From Fratercula arctica (taxonomy: Eukaryota; Chordata; Aves; Charadriiformes; Alcidae), in NCBI GenBank assembly GCA_947846985.1, contig CANTUZ010000005.1, forward strand, positions 16,712,389 to 16,776,388: 64,000 nucleotides of DNA, given 5' to 3'. Under the pieces are notes generated by a model. It did no database searches and was not told the origin of the DNA. It saw nothing but the letters and a program-made list of their open reading frames with translations. A program made the position numbers and the translations under genes. Shown piece by piece: positions 1 to 13,100 of the stretch. Within the stretch, counting starts at the first letter, position 1. Each line of letters starts with the position of its first letter.

Positions 1-19
1 AATTTTTTCTGCCACACAG

Positions 20-175
20 GGAATCTACACCATTACTAGTGCTACTGTCCCTCTGTTTAAGTCTCCAAGGATTAGTACTCCGTTTGTTCCATCTATTGAT
101 CCAACAGCCATTGATTCAGGCTCTGTCAGCCATTCAAATCCAAGCTTTGCTAGTAATGGAGAAAGGATAACTTAA
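20..175 (+). CDS. Putative terminal coding exon of an unidentified upstream gene (partial)
   Basis: A pyrimidine-rich tract and CACAG acceptor end at base 19. From base 20 an open frame of 51 codons runs to a TAA at 173-175. The peptide is rich in Ser, Thr and Pro, contains the stretch TITSATVPLFKSPRISTPF and ends in NGERIT. It has no domain or membrane segment I recognise. The good acceptor, the full-length open frame and the low-complexity-tail character suggest the last coding exon of a plus-strand gene whose body lies left of the window. By mammalian synteny GTF2H1 would be the neighbour upstream of LDHA, but this tail does not resemble what I know of the GTF2H1 C terminus, so I leave it unnamed. 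It could also be a chance ORF. Phase 0 at the acceptor is inferred from the open frame only. Confidence 0.45.
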   Translation, partial: GIYTITSATVPLFKSPRISTPFVPSIDPTAIDSGSVSHSNPSFASNGERIT

Positions 176-3100
176 AGCAGATAGTAACACAAGTCTGGCT
201 TAGCTCATTTGTAGCCTGTGAATTTCAGCAGATGAAAATACTTAGATGCACCACAAAAAAGCCTGGCTTATTTCTCTCAACAAGAGCTGTACCCCAGTCA
301 AAGACAGGAAGCGACATCTTTCCACTGGAGCCATTCTTACAAGTAGTATCTTTCTTGCACGCTCACAGAGTAGCTCTCTAAACTGTTGTCTTCAGCTTCC
401 TAATGCAACCAAGGCCTTGGGCTTTCCCAGATGGGTGATTTTCCCCACCACCCCTTTAAGACGCTTTTTTTTTTTTTTTTACAGCTACAACTATTTTCCA
501 TTATTTATACTGTAACTACATCCTTACAACTTCTCTCATCAGCTATTGTTAATAGCTAGAAAGCTTACCTTATCTTTGCCAAAACTCGTATCAAACATCT
601 GCTTTGTCCAGAAAGTCACTTGTGTAAGCAGAGGTGACGACGACAAGAAAGCTTAAGATCCACTTTTCCATTATCCATCCTGTCTCCCTTTCTTAAGGGA
701 AGGGTCTACTCAAGCATCCCTGCCATCTGGAGGTAGTGCATTAAGAGGCTTTAGAGCCTTTGTATTTTAGACAGTTTCAGTGTGTGAGCTGCAATATCCA
801 AACCTGTTTCCAAGCTCTCCTTTACCTTTCAGCAAGAGCTGGAGCTCAATCCAAAGAGAACTCAGCAACTTCAGTTTTAATAACGATCAGACATCACTGG
901 TGGTCTAAAGTTGATCCTCCAGAAACCCTGATAACTAATGGCAGATGTGCTCCTGCAGTAGAGTTTAAAGCCTGGGGAACCATTAAAATACCTAGCCCAA
1001 TCTCCTGATCTTTTTCAGGACACTGCACTTCCCCTCAGCTACCTCTGACCACATCATCTCCCCAGAAGTTATCCAAGTCCTTCCCTGTAACACTGAGCGC
1101 AAAAGAATTCATTGCTCTCCTTGATAACATCCTATAGATAGAGGATAAAATATTAAGGCTCTTTTGGGCTGTCTGTCGTGGAAGACAAGACCCAAAGGTG
1201 CGAGATGCAGTCAGAGTGGTTGACGAGACTGAAGGAGCAGTTTGGCCAGAGAGTGCAGTGCCCACTAGAGGGTACAGACCAGAGCCCAGATGCCTCCATG
1301 TGTCCAGCCCCAGGCAGCAAGCACCCCGTGGCAGCCCCAGCTTGCTCACTGAGGGAGGTCAGTATGTTTGCACCCCTGCCTCCCACCGGGCCACGCAGTG
1401 CCAGTCCACCTTTATTCTGCCCTCCAGGCAGGTTTAGGATCACAGCCGGGTGGCAGGGTGCCACAACAGTGATGTGAAAAGATGCCTGAAGAATGCAGCC
1501 AAGGCTGGGGCTCTGTGCTGGCATTTTGTCAGCCCACGTGCCCTCAGCTGCTGTGTTTCCCACACAATGAATGTCCCCATCCCCTCCAAAACCTGACAGT
1601 CCTCTGGTCTTCCTACCCCGACAAAGTCCACACACCTTTCATCCTGGTAAAGCCAAACTACTCCAGTAGTTCAGGTATCAGCACATCCCCAATGTAAAAG
1701 TGTCCCGGACTTAACACAGACCGTGTCCTCCCCGCCTGCTAAGATCCCCTTTAACGAGGCTGCTTTGTTATTATCTCACCCACAGCCCTCACAAACCACA
1801 AATTACATACAAAGCTTTGAAGGGCAGTCCCGTCCTGTCCCACCCCCCTCAACCCCCCCACCCAACACCAGCCAAAACTGGACACAGTTTTGCTCTCTAG
1901 AGCATCAGCATCTGCACAGCCCCACTCCATCCCCTTCTAACCCGAGTTCATTCACAGGCAAAACATGACAAACCATCACTTTGTTACGATTACTGCACCC
2001 AGCAGAGGCATCCTCAAGCACTGCTGACATCCCCCACTTCCATGCACAACCCTCCTTGAGCAAGCTCTTGCCCTTTGTGCTCACCCATGAGCTCCCACCT
2101 TTTTGGCACAACACTCTTCACCACATTTTGACACCATGCCCAAGCACCTTGTAGCCTGGGAATCCCAGATCCCTTCCGTATAACCTCCCCAGGACTCAGC
2201 TGCCAACACAATTTATGTGCACCCGTAGCTGTGCATTTCATCCCCTAAACCATACGGGAAAGTGTTGTCCTGCTCTTAGCAACACTTACATCCTCCCTTT
2301 ACTACCCTACAACTACTAGTCTGCATCACCTCAACAGGACCCCAATTCCAAGTTGCAGAGAAAAGAGGGAAGGATTTGAGCATACTCAAGCTTAAGCTTC
2401 TGTTAAAAAGACAAGACTCAAACACTTTGGGAATTGGCCAGAGATGACCAGACTTCCTGGGGCAGGAGCTGCCTCTTTCTAGGTACTGCACAAGGACTGT
2501 TGTCCTCAGGTGGGACTTCCAGCCTGTCGCATGAATCACAACAGCACGTTCACTTCCTCCTTGAGCTAACCTGCCACCTCTCCACCTACATCTGGCTGAT
2601 CCAGATAAAGTTATTATCAGCGCTCTTTTTTTTTTTTTTTTTTGACACATGGCGTGTCCCATGATCACAATTGACAGCTCAGATGCAACAGCCCCACGGT
2701 AGCCACTTCCCTCTAAGCATTCCCCCCATTTCTACCTTTGCCCTGCTTCTGCAGATAGTATGTTAAGGAAATAAGCGCTGAGTTGTGAAGCCACGTGCTT
2801 CCTAACTGACAACCCCTGAGCCTGGGCATGTCTCCCCTGCCTGCTACCTGCGTAGGCACCATGCTCCCCTCCCCTTCCGGCCACGAGCCGATCATCAGGT
2901 GAAATAGCAGCAGCGGGACAAGGAGGGATGCTGGCACCAGGCTGGTTGGTTTTGCTGGGCGTGCACTCAGCAGGGGCAAAGGTTGCACAGCCAGAATCAG
3001 ACACCAGATATCCCAGATGGTAAGCACCAAGCATCCTGTTCTGCAGGATTAGGCCACACAAAGCACATTGCTATGAAAAATGCTTTACAGCAGCGCGTCA

Positions 3101-3800
3101 CGGGCACCTGGGTGCCCTCAACTTGCTCTGTATGGAGACGTTATGTCACCAAAAGCAGAATGCTTCCTTTTGCCCTGCAGTCCTGCTGAGCTCAGGAAAT
3201 TACATCTTCAAAGGCTTTCTGCCTTCCTAACCCTTCAGGCAACTGAATAGCTCCATAAAACCTGGCTTGTGCGCATCCCCTGCAACGATTCCAAACAACA
3301 AGAATTTCAAGAGTGTGGTTGTTGGCACTGTTAGGTTGAGCATGGTACCAAACACACCAAGTATTGTAACTGGAATACAAGGAGCTGGCTGACTAGTTGA
3401 AAATGGTGGAATTAAGATGACAGAGATCTTATTAGTAATTTAAGGAGTCACAGCAAAGGTCAACTACCAAACTAGAAGACTGGCTGATAAAGACTACCCA
3501 TAAGGAATGAGCTCACTCAGACTCCCAAGGCTTGCCTGTCTCACTAGCGCCTCATCTATCTAAGAAGAAAAGGGGATCTCTAGGTTTTACATGCTGAGTG
3601 GCTGACTATGGCACTGTTCTGCATGGGACAGATGTGGACAGCAAGGGGACAATTATGGGGAAAGAGAGCACTCCCTCAAAAAAGGACAAGAAAGAGCTCA
3701 GTTGGACTCAAAATGCACTTCAAGTAGGAGTCCTGCCATAATTTAGAAATTACATTGATCAAAAGCACACCAGGAGCTACCAAAAATGTAGGAGAGATCA
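176..3800. other. Non-coding stretch, possible 3' UTR then intergenic
   Basis: No exon I can support. The first part may be the 3' UTR of the gene ending at 175; no close AATAAA was found, so its end is unknown. T-runs occur at about 464-480 and 2626-2643. The many ORFs in all frames here are short and lack convincing splice context. Confidence 0.5.
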
Positions 3801-3970
3801 GGTATTCTCCTCTCCAGCCCTCTGGCTAACTCCAATTCACCAAAATGCAGCTTCCCCTATGTCAAATTCTGTCACTAGCTCCCAAACTGGCTGTTTGCAG
3901 CAGACAGTGAAGTGCTTCTTTAGGGACCTCAGTCTTGGACGGGGATCCTGGGTGCTGCAGAAATGAAATA

Positions 3971-4127
3971 GTCTTTCCTCGTGGCTTGCCACTCCCTTGG
4001 ACACAGCTCCTCCACTTATCTTAACCAAAGCAAACATATACAACAGTCCAAAGATGAACACAGGAGTTGTTACTACTAGATTTTGTGATAATTGTTCTTT
4101 CTTCATGGCTTGACACTCCCTTGGACA
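3971..4127. repeat. Pair of diverged ~33-bp direct repeats
   Basis: Two copies, about 3971-4003 and 4094-4127, share the core TGGCTTG(C/A)CACTCCCTTGGACA with one mismatch and have similar flanks. The starts of the cores are 124 bases apart. Read on the minus strand, both copies can be translated as SKGV(S/A)SHEER-like peptides, although the spacing puts them in different frames. Confidence 0.6.
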
Positions 4128-7100
4128 GGTACCGTGACACTCATCTAGGTAGCAATATCCAGTTCTTACTCTGCTCTACCAGCAGACAAAGGGAAACAGC
4201 TGCTCTGTCACCTCTCTGCTCCCCCAACCTTCCTGCAGAAGGCATTGCCTTTTGCGGGACTGGGATGGGAACATGGCCTTGGGGCTACCAGTCCTGGGGG
4301 AACTGTGAGGCCAGACAAGTGCCTCAGGAGCGTGGTTGGCAGACCCTGGCCTTAATCCCTAATCCCCACCCCTGTCGAGTGTGGGCAGCCTGGTTTCCCA
4401 GGCCATTCTCCTGCACAGCCTTGCGCACAAGCTCCCCATCATGCCAAAGCTGGATGAGAGCCGGGACAAAGCATTGCCAACTGCCAGACTCCATATCTTG
4501 GGCTCTTTGTCTCAATATGCAAAGTCTGGGAGGAGGCACAGAAGAGGCAGCTAGTTTCTCTGCTGCCTGGGATGGAAGCAGAGGTGACCTAAAGGCACAG
4601 TCCAGTCTCCATGGGGGTTGGTAACTGTTTGACTATGCTTTGAGACCAGACAGAAAAAACCCTCTCACTGCACAGAGCTACTTCTCAGGAAATTCACCAC
4701 ACCACACCATTTGAGTGCAAACCCAGGCACTGCCACCCTGCAGCTGTTTGCTGTACTCAAGCAAAGAATGACACAGGCTTATGAAGCACTGGCCTACATT
4801 CAAAAATAACGTATCCCTAGGGAGGCAGGCACGCAAGCAGGAAGGGTGAGCGATGCTGACCTGATGCGCAGTCCCCTGGCTGCATCTCGGCAGGCACTGC
4901 AGGGTGCAGTCGGAGCTCTGCGGCACGGGCACTCACGTATGCAGCCCCCGCTCCTGGGGGATCTGCAGCATGTGTGGGCAGCGAGACACCAGTGCAGCAC
5001 GTAACAGTGCCTTTTGGCAGCCTGTTATTGATTTGGCTCTGGCAAGGGCAGCTTTGGAGGCTTGGTGCTCTCCTCAAGACGCAGGCTGCAGCTGGCATCA
5101 GGCAGCCAGAACCAGGTCCCTGCCAGCAGGTGTGAGGGCTCCACCTTGTCTTGTTGCTTAAAGAAGCCTTTCTCCACAGAAGCGTTGCATGTGGTGGTCT
5201 CAATAGCAATGTACCTGACTGTTACCAGGAAATTTTCCACAAGAAGAAGTATCAGATAGAGAAGCTGCATGTTAAAATACAGTGGCTGATTTCCTGTCTA
5301 CTTGGTTCAATCCACACTTAAACTGCGGCTCATGGGATGGGAGGAGCATCATGCTTCATGTCTCCAAATAGGTCTACTCGATACTTTTTCTACCACAGGA
5401 AAACTCACAAAAATGAGGGGAAAAAAGCTCACAAAAATCAGCAGAAGCAGCAATCAGTTTTGTTTCTCTCCTAGTCAGACTTCTATTTAATCCTACAGGA
5501 CACAGCACAGCCATGCCCAGAAACTCTACGTTCAAGTGTTGACATTTTGTTCTCTGCCCCTGCAAGAACGCTTCTCCCCTCCAGCCCTGACTCACAGCCA
5601 TCTCTTCTCTTTATGCAACACTTCCTGCACAGCCGGCGATCGCCTGGCGCCAGCAAGAAATGCTGCCACTTCAGAGCACAGGCTAGAGAGACACTCCATT
5701 AGTATGATAGCTTCACTTCTTCTGCACTCACACTACTGCCTAAGTTGAAGTTAGATTATTTCATTATTACTCTCCCCTAAACATACCTCCCTTTTAAATA
5801 ATAACTATCGAGCTGTCTGAAATCAGAATCTAATGCTATAATTAGACACCCCTAAAGTACACATTGCTGTGTTACACAACACAGCTTAGAGCTCCTGGGT
5901 ACCAGATGAAGCTATAGTAGCATTTTATTCACATCACAAACAAATTCTTAAAGCAAAATCTCCCAAGTGTTCTTGGTTATTGAGCCTTGGTTCCGATGAC
6001 GAAGCAGTCTCAGAGCACGCAAACAGATTTCCCTGGTCTGAAACTAAACCAGAGATGAACTCCAATCACTAGTGTGTGGCAGTCCACAGGACTAAACTAG
6101 AGTTAGCCAGAAGTAAAACCTCCAGCACATATACAGAGCGCATGTCATGTCCTTCGCATCAACCGTTTGCTCAATATCTGGCTTCATTTACTACATACAG
6201 CTTGTTAACGCAAACACAGATGGTCAGTCCTGTGCAAATCTCAATGCCAAGCACTACTGCCAGACCAAGAAATAGCTTTAATTCATTTAAAGGATGAATT
6301 CAAAACAAAATCCAAGCTCCAAACTCCAAGGCTTCACTGCTCAGCCTCATTTCTGCTTTCTCTTCCCAACAGCAATGGGGCAAGATCCTGCTTGAACTTG
6401 TTCCTACAGCAGCACCAGAAAGCATTGGACTAGTTGCAGTAACTCCCATTAATAAACTGGACAAATATTTCACATTACTCTTTTTCAGGTCACCAACACA
6501 ATGATAGCTCTGTCCTTTTTAAAGCACTAGGTGTAAGGAAATGCCATGCTGCAGCAGCACATGCTTTGCAGGAAGCCTCTAGATACTGGTGGCAGCGAGA
6601 GTCATATGGCACATCAAGACAGCAGCACTGTGAGCTAGAGCCACTAGCTCTGTATGCAGCTCCCCCACATATCTGTTATGGTTTATAACCAAGTATTTGC
6701 ACATCTAACTCCCAGTGGATGCAGCAGGATTAAAATATTTACTGGTTCTTTTAAAATCCAACCCTGGGGCCACCCTGCCTCTCGACTTTGCTTAGCAAGA
6801 GCCTAACTGGGTAGCACACGGCCCAAACTGTGCCAGCTGCACAGCCAACCTGTACAGCTGTTTTGGAGTCTGCATCTGCCAAACAGCAGCATGAGGAAAA
6901 AAAAAAAAAACAAAGAGCCAACATTTTAGATGTGTCATTTCCCAAGATTGCCATCAACTGTTAAGAACGTTTATGTAATCAAAACCATCAAAGTCTTTGA
7001 CCAGCGGTCAAAGACAACCCTTCAGGGTCTTGTCCCTAGGCAGCATCAAACTTTCTAAAGAAAAGAGAGGATTACCAAATTCAACCTAAAATTGAGTGCA

Positions 7101-8731
7101 TTCTCCCAAACACAAGTTTTCTGCATTATCTGTAATATGTGATCTAAATAATTCAAAACTTCACTGGGTCTATGTCACCGACAGAGGTTTGTTTTTCAGC
7201 AAGATGTCCTAGAGAGAGTGGCTAATTATTTTTTTTTAAATTGCTGCTGACTTCCAACATCATACTTAAGGACACCCAATAGCAGATGGAGTTGATGAGA
7301 AGTAGGTAGGATACTGGCAAAGGCTAACCAGCTTGTCGAAGCTGGGCTCCTTCTCACTCTCATGGAAGATAAAACCATGGCTGCAGAGGAGTCATATCTG
7401 TGACTGCTGAAGGTCCACAGGTTAATTTTAAGAGACATGCAAGAAGTCTCAGTTAAAGCAAGCTTATCTTCCATTTGCAGTGCAAGGATCCACACACACA
7501 TCCTAAGGGTCTTCAAAATCACAGTGTTTGAAAACCCATCCAAGGATAACAGAGACCAGTTTCAGCTCTTCTAGAGGACAAATCCATGGAATGACTTCCC
7601 TCGGTTGATCATGGAAGAAGCCCTAGTCTAAGTGCCACAGCTACATGGATGGTAACCTTTCTGAGCATCTCCCAGAATAGCCCTCAGGCTCATTAGGTGT
7701 ATACAATTCATAGAAGAATTGCGAAGGCAAGTATTTTTTAACCCTAAAATATTTTTTGCACATTTGCAGCCACTACATCAAGCAGTCCAGAGTACAGTGG
7801 TTGACCTTACTTTTGGGTTATGCTGTTTTTACCTCCCCTTTATTTAGTTGCATGTAATAATAGCAAGTCACATAGAATCAGGAAATGGAGTCAGCACAAA
7901 GTTCAAACTAATTTCCCTATTAATGGCCTTGAGCAACCATTTTTACAGCAGGTCTTTAACAACATACTTAGTCCGGTGACAAGGCTGAGATGGCAGGCAT
8001 TTTCAGGTAACTTGGGCAGGTCACCAATACTTTCTGGAAAACAAATTTTCTTTTTCCATTTATTTATCAAAGGAGATAGCAGTGATTATGCTCATTCCAG
8101 AGAAACTAGAAGGTGCTATATCCTCAAAAGGACACAAATCGTATGAAAAACAACGATTTGTCTCCATTTGGCACATAAATAATTTCTCAAAGCCGCTTTA
8201 TCACAAGCAAGCCACTTGCATCCTAAAAATACAACAAACTATTTAATGTATTAGCCAACATTAAGCATCTACCAACTTTATCACACACCTACATCCAAGA
8301 TTCCATATGAAATAAACAGCTTATTGCTCTGCTCAAGGTTTCGAGACAGATTAAGTCAATCCGGGGACAATAAGCTTCAAAGAAACACTGTGCAACAGTT
8401 TAAAAATGCCACGTTTAGAGGAAGTATTAGATGTTCAGACATGAAGTACCCAACCTCCAGGAAGCTGATCTCTGTAGGATACCTCAAACTGCACATAGAA
8501 CTGAGATGTTACTGAGATGTAATATATGTTACATTTTAGAATCTTAACATTTTATTCCTCACTTCCCAAATCCCATGTTATATGTTCTTCAGAAAAGCAT
8601 GGGAAAGGATGAGAGATTTTAGATTAGAATTATCCTGCTTCTGTTAGTCAAGGAGCTCCAACCCTATGGATCTCATGCAGAGCTACGTGGGCCAAATTCA
8701 TCCCATGCTGTCATATCAACATTTCTAAAGA

Positions 8732-8757
8732 TTTTTTTTTTTTTTTTTTTTTTTTTT
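8732..8757. repeat. Poly(T) run, 26 bases
   Basis: Uninterrupted T26. It could be the reverse-strand tail of an old retroposed sequence whose body would lie to the right, but no recognisable body or target-site duplication was seen. Confidence 0.8.
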
Positions 8758-9361
8758 AGTGCTCTGACTTTAATGGATGTTTTGTAACAGCACTTTCTGC
8801 AGAATCAGACTTTCAACGCACTGGATGCCTAATGTCTTAAATGCTTAAAAACTTAACTGTTTGGGAGCAAAAGTCAGTATAGCCCCCGCCCCTATCAAAA
8901 TCATTATCAGCAAATAAAACTGAGACAGATATTCTCAATATTCTTCACCTCTAAACTTCCTATTTCTTTCTCATATAAAATGAGATCATGGAAGAAGAGT
9001 TCTGAACTTTAGAGTGTTGATTTTTTTTTTTTTTAGTTACTTAACAACCTATACTGCTTGCACGCCTCTCCCACTGGTCCAGTAATTACCTTGTGATTTG
9101 ATTGCTGTGCAAACCATGAGCCATGTCTTTGTAATATGCAACTCCCGGGGACACGCGGCCATATCCACCAGCTACAGCAAAAGTCAAACAATGGAGCCAC
9201 TGTTTCAGCCTTGCCTCCTGGCCGGCCTTCTTGGCTAAGGTTTTTGCCTCTCAGCTTCCTTTCAGTGCTGCTAGATCTGAGCAACTGCAATGGGTGTCCT
9301 TAAAGCTCCACTTTCTCACGTCCTGTGACTTTGTTAACAAACAATCTAGTTCCTGGTTTAT

Positions 9362-9387
9362 AAAAAAAAAAAAAAAAAAAAAAAAAA
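9362..9387. repeat. Poly(A) run, 26 bases
   Basis: Uninterrupted A26 about 600 bases from the T26 run at 8732. It could be a retroposed tail. No source sequence was recognised. Confidence 0.8.
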
Positions 9388-10085
9388 GAAGCTTGAAAAC
9401 AGGAATTAAGGTTTTGGAAGACAGAAAGACAATTAGAAGTACACCAGATGGTAAATTCAAAATTGTTAAGCCAATCACATAACTCTGTGAGCCTAAGTCT
9501 AGTCTGGGGGAGACTGGGGAAGAGATTTGTGTACATATTTGTGCAACCGACAGCTATTTACCTGGCAGCATCAGAGAGGCATAGAAAAAGCCTCCTGTTA
9601 AGCTGCAAACAATTTGAGATCTGCTCCTTGGATCATGCTGTTGCTCAGACGTCAAGTCAGACATAGACACCTCTCTGTTTGGGTGAGCCTCTAGGCTGCT
9701 ACATCGCACACCGTTCTCCTCCTCCAAAAGGCAGGATGCCCTCCTCCCTGCACAAAACTGGCGGCTGCCCACGAGCTGGCTAACCCTGCAGCAACGGGGC
9801 TGCGAGCCATCTGCTCCGACAGCACTCCCACGCACAGGCTGGCAGACTCCTACCTACTACAGATTTGAACCAAAGCCACTCCTCGCACAGCTCGGCTCTC
9901 TCCCCTCGCTTCCTCACACACAATCGAGAGCTTCTCTTGTGGTGCAGGGGGATGCTGTGACCAGCCCCTCCCGCCTACTGCAGTTAAACCAAACAGCAGC
10001 TCTGTGGAGCAACTCAGCCTTCCTGCTCTTCAGTGCTGCAAAGAAGGATTGCACAGAAGAGGCCCCAGCATGACAAAGCTGCCTT

Positions 10086-10150
10086 TGGTGGGTTGGACTA
10101 GGTGATCTCCAGAGGTCCCTTCCAACCCCTATCATTCTGTGATCATTCTG
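10086..10150 (+). mobile_element. CR1 LINE fragment, 3' terminus
   Basis: The sequence GGTGGGTTGGACTAGGTGAT followed by CCAGAGGTCCCTTCCAACCC matches the well-known 3' end of chicken repeat 1 (CR1). It is followed by two imperfect copies of the terminal ATTCTRTG-type octamer (ATCATTCTGTG, ATCATTCTG). Only about 65 bases of the element are recognisable, which is normal for 5'-truncated CR1 copies. This is the main evidence that the genome is a bird's or another sauropsid's. Confidence 0.9.
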
Positions 10151-13100
10151 TAACATACAGTGCTGGCCAGCATCTCTCAGCGATGAGCAACCAGGCCACA
10201 GCAGCACACTATGTTGGGGCATCAGCAAGTTCTGGACACGTGCCACCAGACCTCCTTGCCAGCAAGTGCTGTGCGGTGGGAACAAGGCATCCAGGATCTC
10301 CACATGGCTTGTAGGCATCTGCAAGGCCTGGGTCTGCAACAGCCCAGGGCTTGCTACACCTTGCTTTTTCCACAGCTCTCTCCTGCCAAGGAATGGGTTC
10401 TGGTGGTTCGTTTCCTGCCTGTCTTCATTCTTGCGGGAATGTGAGTCTGCGGCCATCCAGTTAGCTCTGCTCTGTGCTGGGGAACATGTGAAGTCATGTC
10501 ACGGCTTCAGGATTTACTTGCTCAGGTCTGCATTTGCCAATGCTTATGCTTTTGGAAGAACATTTTAGCATTCGCCTGGCTTTGAGCTACAAAAAAAGTG
10601 TTTCTGATCCATGCTGTTAACAGAGGGGTGTTAAAAATCTCTTCTAATACACGTGTCTCCAAGGAACAAAGCACCATGATCCAAGCAAAGAAGCCGTCAC
10701 ACAAGAGTGATTTAGGCAATGCTTGTGTGGCTTGGCACTTCCTGGCAAAACTGAAACACAAGCATAGCCTGATATTCAATTGATCCCAAGCTGGGTCAGA
10801 GCATTAGAGACAGGGTTACATATAAACTCCATGAAGCTTCATGGTTTGGTCTAGAAAGTTTTGGTTTTGAGCTTTTGGATAAATTCAACCCCAAAACACA
10901 GAATGCAGGTGCAGATCTACATTCTTCTGCATTATTTGCCACTCCCAAAATCACCCAAGTCACTGCACTTAATTTTCCTAAGCCTGCCCAGACCCAGACC
11001 TCAGGACAAGCAATTTTTCCACATTTCAGGAATGGCTTCAGCTGCCAGCTTTGGATTTAGACACTGGTCACAAAAGAGCATTGGGTTTCGGTCTCCCAGG
11101 CTGGTATTGCCCATTATAATTAGAGATAAGAGCATTTCCAAGGCATGCACCCATATGAAGGACCCCCCCAAATCTCAGCACACTCAGATCTAAATTCCAG
11201 GATCACCATACTTAAAGGAAACTTAGATTCACCAGCACATAGGTCAGTGGTGCTGTCTGTGTGTGTGCTGGCTCCCTGCTTCTCATAGCTGCATTTTACT
11301 TTGGCAGGTCCATCTGTGCTATTTTTCTGTGCCTTGCAGCCACATGTCCCAGAGGATGAGTGCAGGAAGAATTAAAGGCTGTATGACTGCACAAAAGCAT
11401 GCAGCACATACAGCTCTGTGTGTATGTGCGTGCACACGTGTACTGCCCCCCACAGAATTAACCAGTGCATTTCAGGGAAACGTCAGGCAGAGTGTGTTCC
11501 CCCAGGGACATCAGTTACCCCCTCCTAGGGGCTCTTAGCTGAAACAGGCTGTTGAGTGGGTGTGTGGGGAGGGAGCTGTTGGCTGCAGAAACCACCGATG
11601 CCTCCAACACTGAGCGCAGACAGGCAAGTTCCCTTCACTGTCCTTTGGCACATGGCCTGGGATGCGAGATTACTCATGTCAGCAAGTGTGGCAGGTCACA
11701 GAGACATACCACAGCCCGAAGGCATCCTGCTGTGATCTCGGGAATCCTGCCAAAGTGAAGCTTTCATTTCTGGAGCATCCTCAGCCCACTCTTGCTTTCA
11801 GCGTGCCCTTCTCCTCCTTCCCATCCTCCATTTCTAGCAACACTGCATTCTGCTTGCTCCCTGAGAGAAATAGGGCAAACATAACCTGATTAACAAAGGG
11901 GATTTGGGCAGGAAGGTGCGGGGGTGTGGAGTGAGGGGATTAAAAGGCAGAGAAATACAGAGCCTTTCCCTCTCACATTAGCTCTTGCCTATTCAATAAT
12001 TAAAGTGTTCTGCAGTGGCTCTGACTTTGGGATTTGATATAAAAGCTTCTTGTAAACTGTGTCTCAGCATGCAGATATCAAAAGGAAAAGAACATTTGGT
12101 CTGACAAACTGAAATTTCTTTCAGACTCCGGGGTCATTCAGAAGCTTAAAATCACTTGGATGCAAGCCTATGGCTCCATTTTAAAACATAAGGATCCCTC
12201 TTGCTGTTATTCATCTATTGACAGTTTGAATCCAGCCTTTATTTGGCTAGGCTGTCTTTGAGGCATGGTTTAGAAGTTAACGCAGGCTTTCTCTGTTTCA
12301 TGCATGGAAAAATCTCCAAGGCTGGCAGCAGTTTGTACAGACTCATATGAATAAGGAACATGTTACACAGGCTCTGGCTGCTCTCCAAGTCCATTTTGGT
12401 ATTCTATTTCCTTTCCATCCATTCTTGCTTGCTTGCTTACCATAAGACCTACAGATGCTTCAGGTCAGAAATGCAAAGCTATCCACACGCAGAAAAGATG
12501 CCTTCCCTGACCTTCCAAGGAGCTATTTTTGACTGCTCTTATACGCCTAAGAACTCTTACAGAGGTCATGTACTAAACTAACTGGCACTCAGTAACCTTT
12601 GCCTAAGAGATATGAAATGTTACAGAGATTATTTTTTTCTTTATTATGATTTTAATTCTCTCCAAAACCTAACATCCTGTTGACTCCGAATCTCCAGATT
12701 TGCTGTTGCAATGGAGCACATTTTAAAAGGGGATGCAAGACGGAGATTATTGCTGAAGAAACACGTGTTCAACATTACAGCTAAACATAAACAAACATGA
12801 AAAATAATAAGGACATATCCTTAATCCAGAACTTTCCAAAATTTATTGGGTACCCTCAGCCTTCAACTGCCTTCACTTCTCAAGGTCAAATCTGGAGATA
12901 GAAATACTTAGCTCCAGAAGTTTCAAAGTGAAATGGATTTCTTTTCCTTATTGTGCCACTATGGGGCCAGAAACAGCTGATGCAATTAAAATGAAGGAAC
13001 ACTGGGTTAGCAGCCAAACACACACATAGAATGACGCTCCATAAAGAAAGCAACGACTTACCTCCTTCTGTCTGAACACATAAATACACCACATCGCATC

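Larger units (their letters stand above)
4128..10085. other. Intergenic stretch without a supported gene
   Basis: Contains homopolymer runs, notably T26 at 8732-8757 and A26 at 9362-9387, a (CA)n scrap near 7491, and a few isolated AATAAA hexamers (for example 6451-6456) with no assignable transcript. A minus-strand ORF at 5025-5270 begins with a signal-peptide-like sequence, but no exon structure could be built around it. Confidence 0.5.

Noticed and set aside
1153..1635. 160-codon minus-strand ORF in the left intergenic part
   Set aside because: Overlaps other ORFs in several frames; composition is GC-rich non-coding and no splice or domain evidence was found.
4067..4624. 185-codon plus-strand ORF
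   Set aside because: No domain recognised and no splice signals; the opposite strand carries the receptor-like ORFs instead, and neither is established.
9914..10456. 180-codon minus-strand ORF
   Set aside because: It runs through the CR1 3' end in reverse orientation and has no recognisable protein features; treated as a chance frame.
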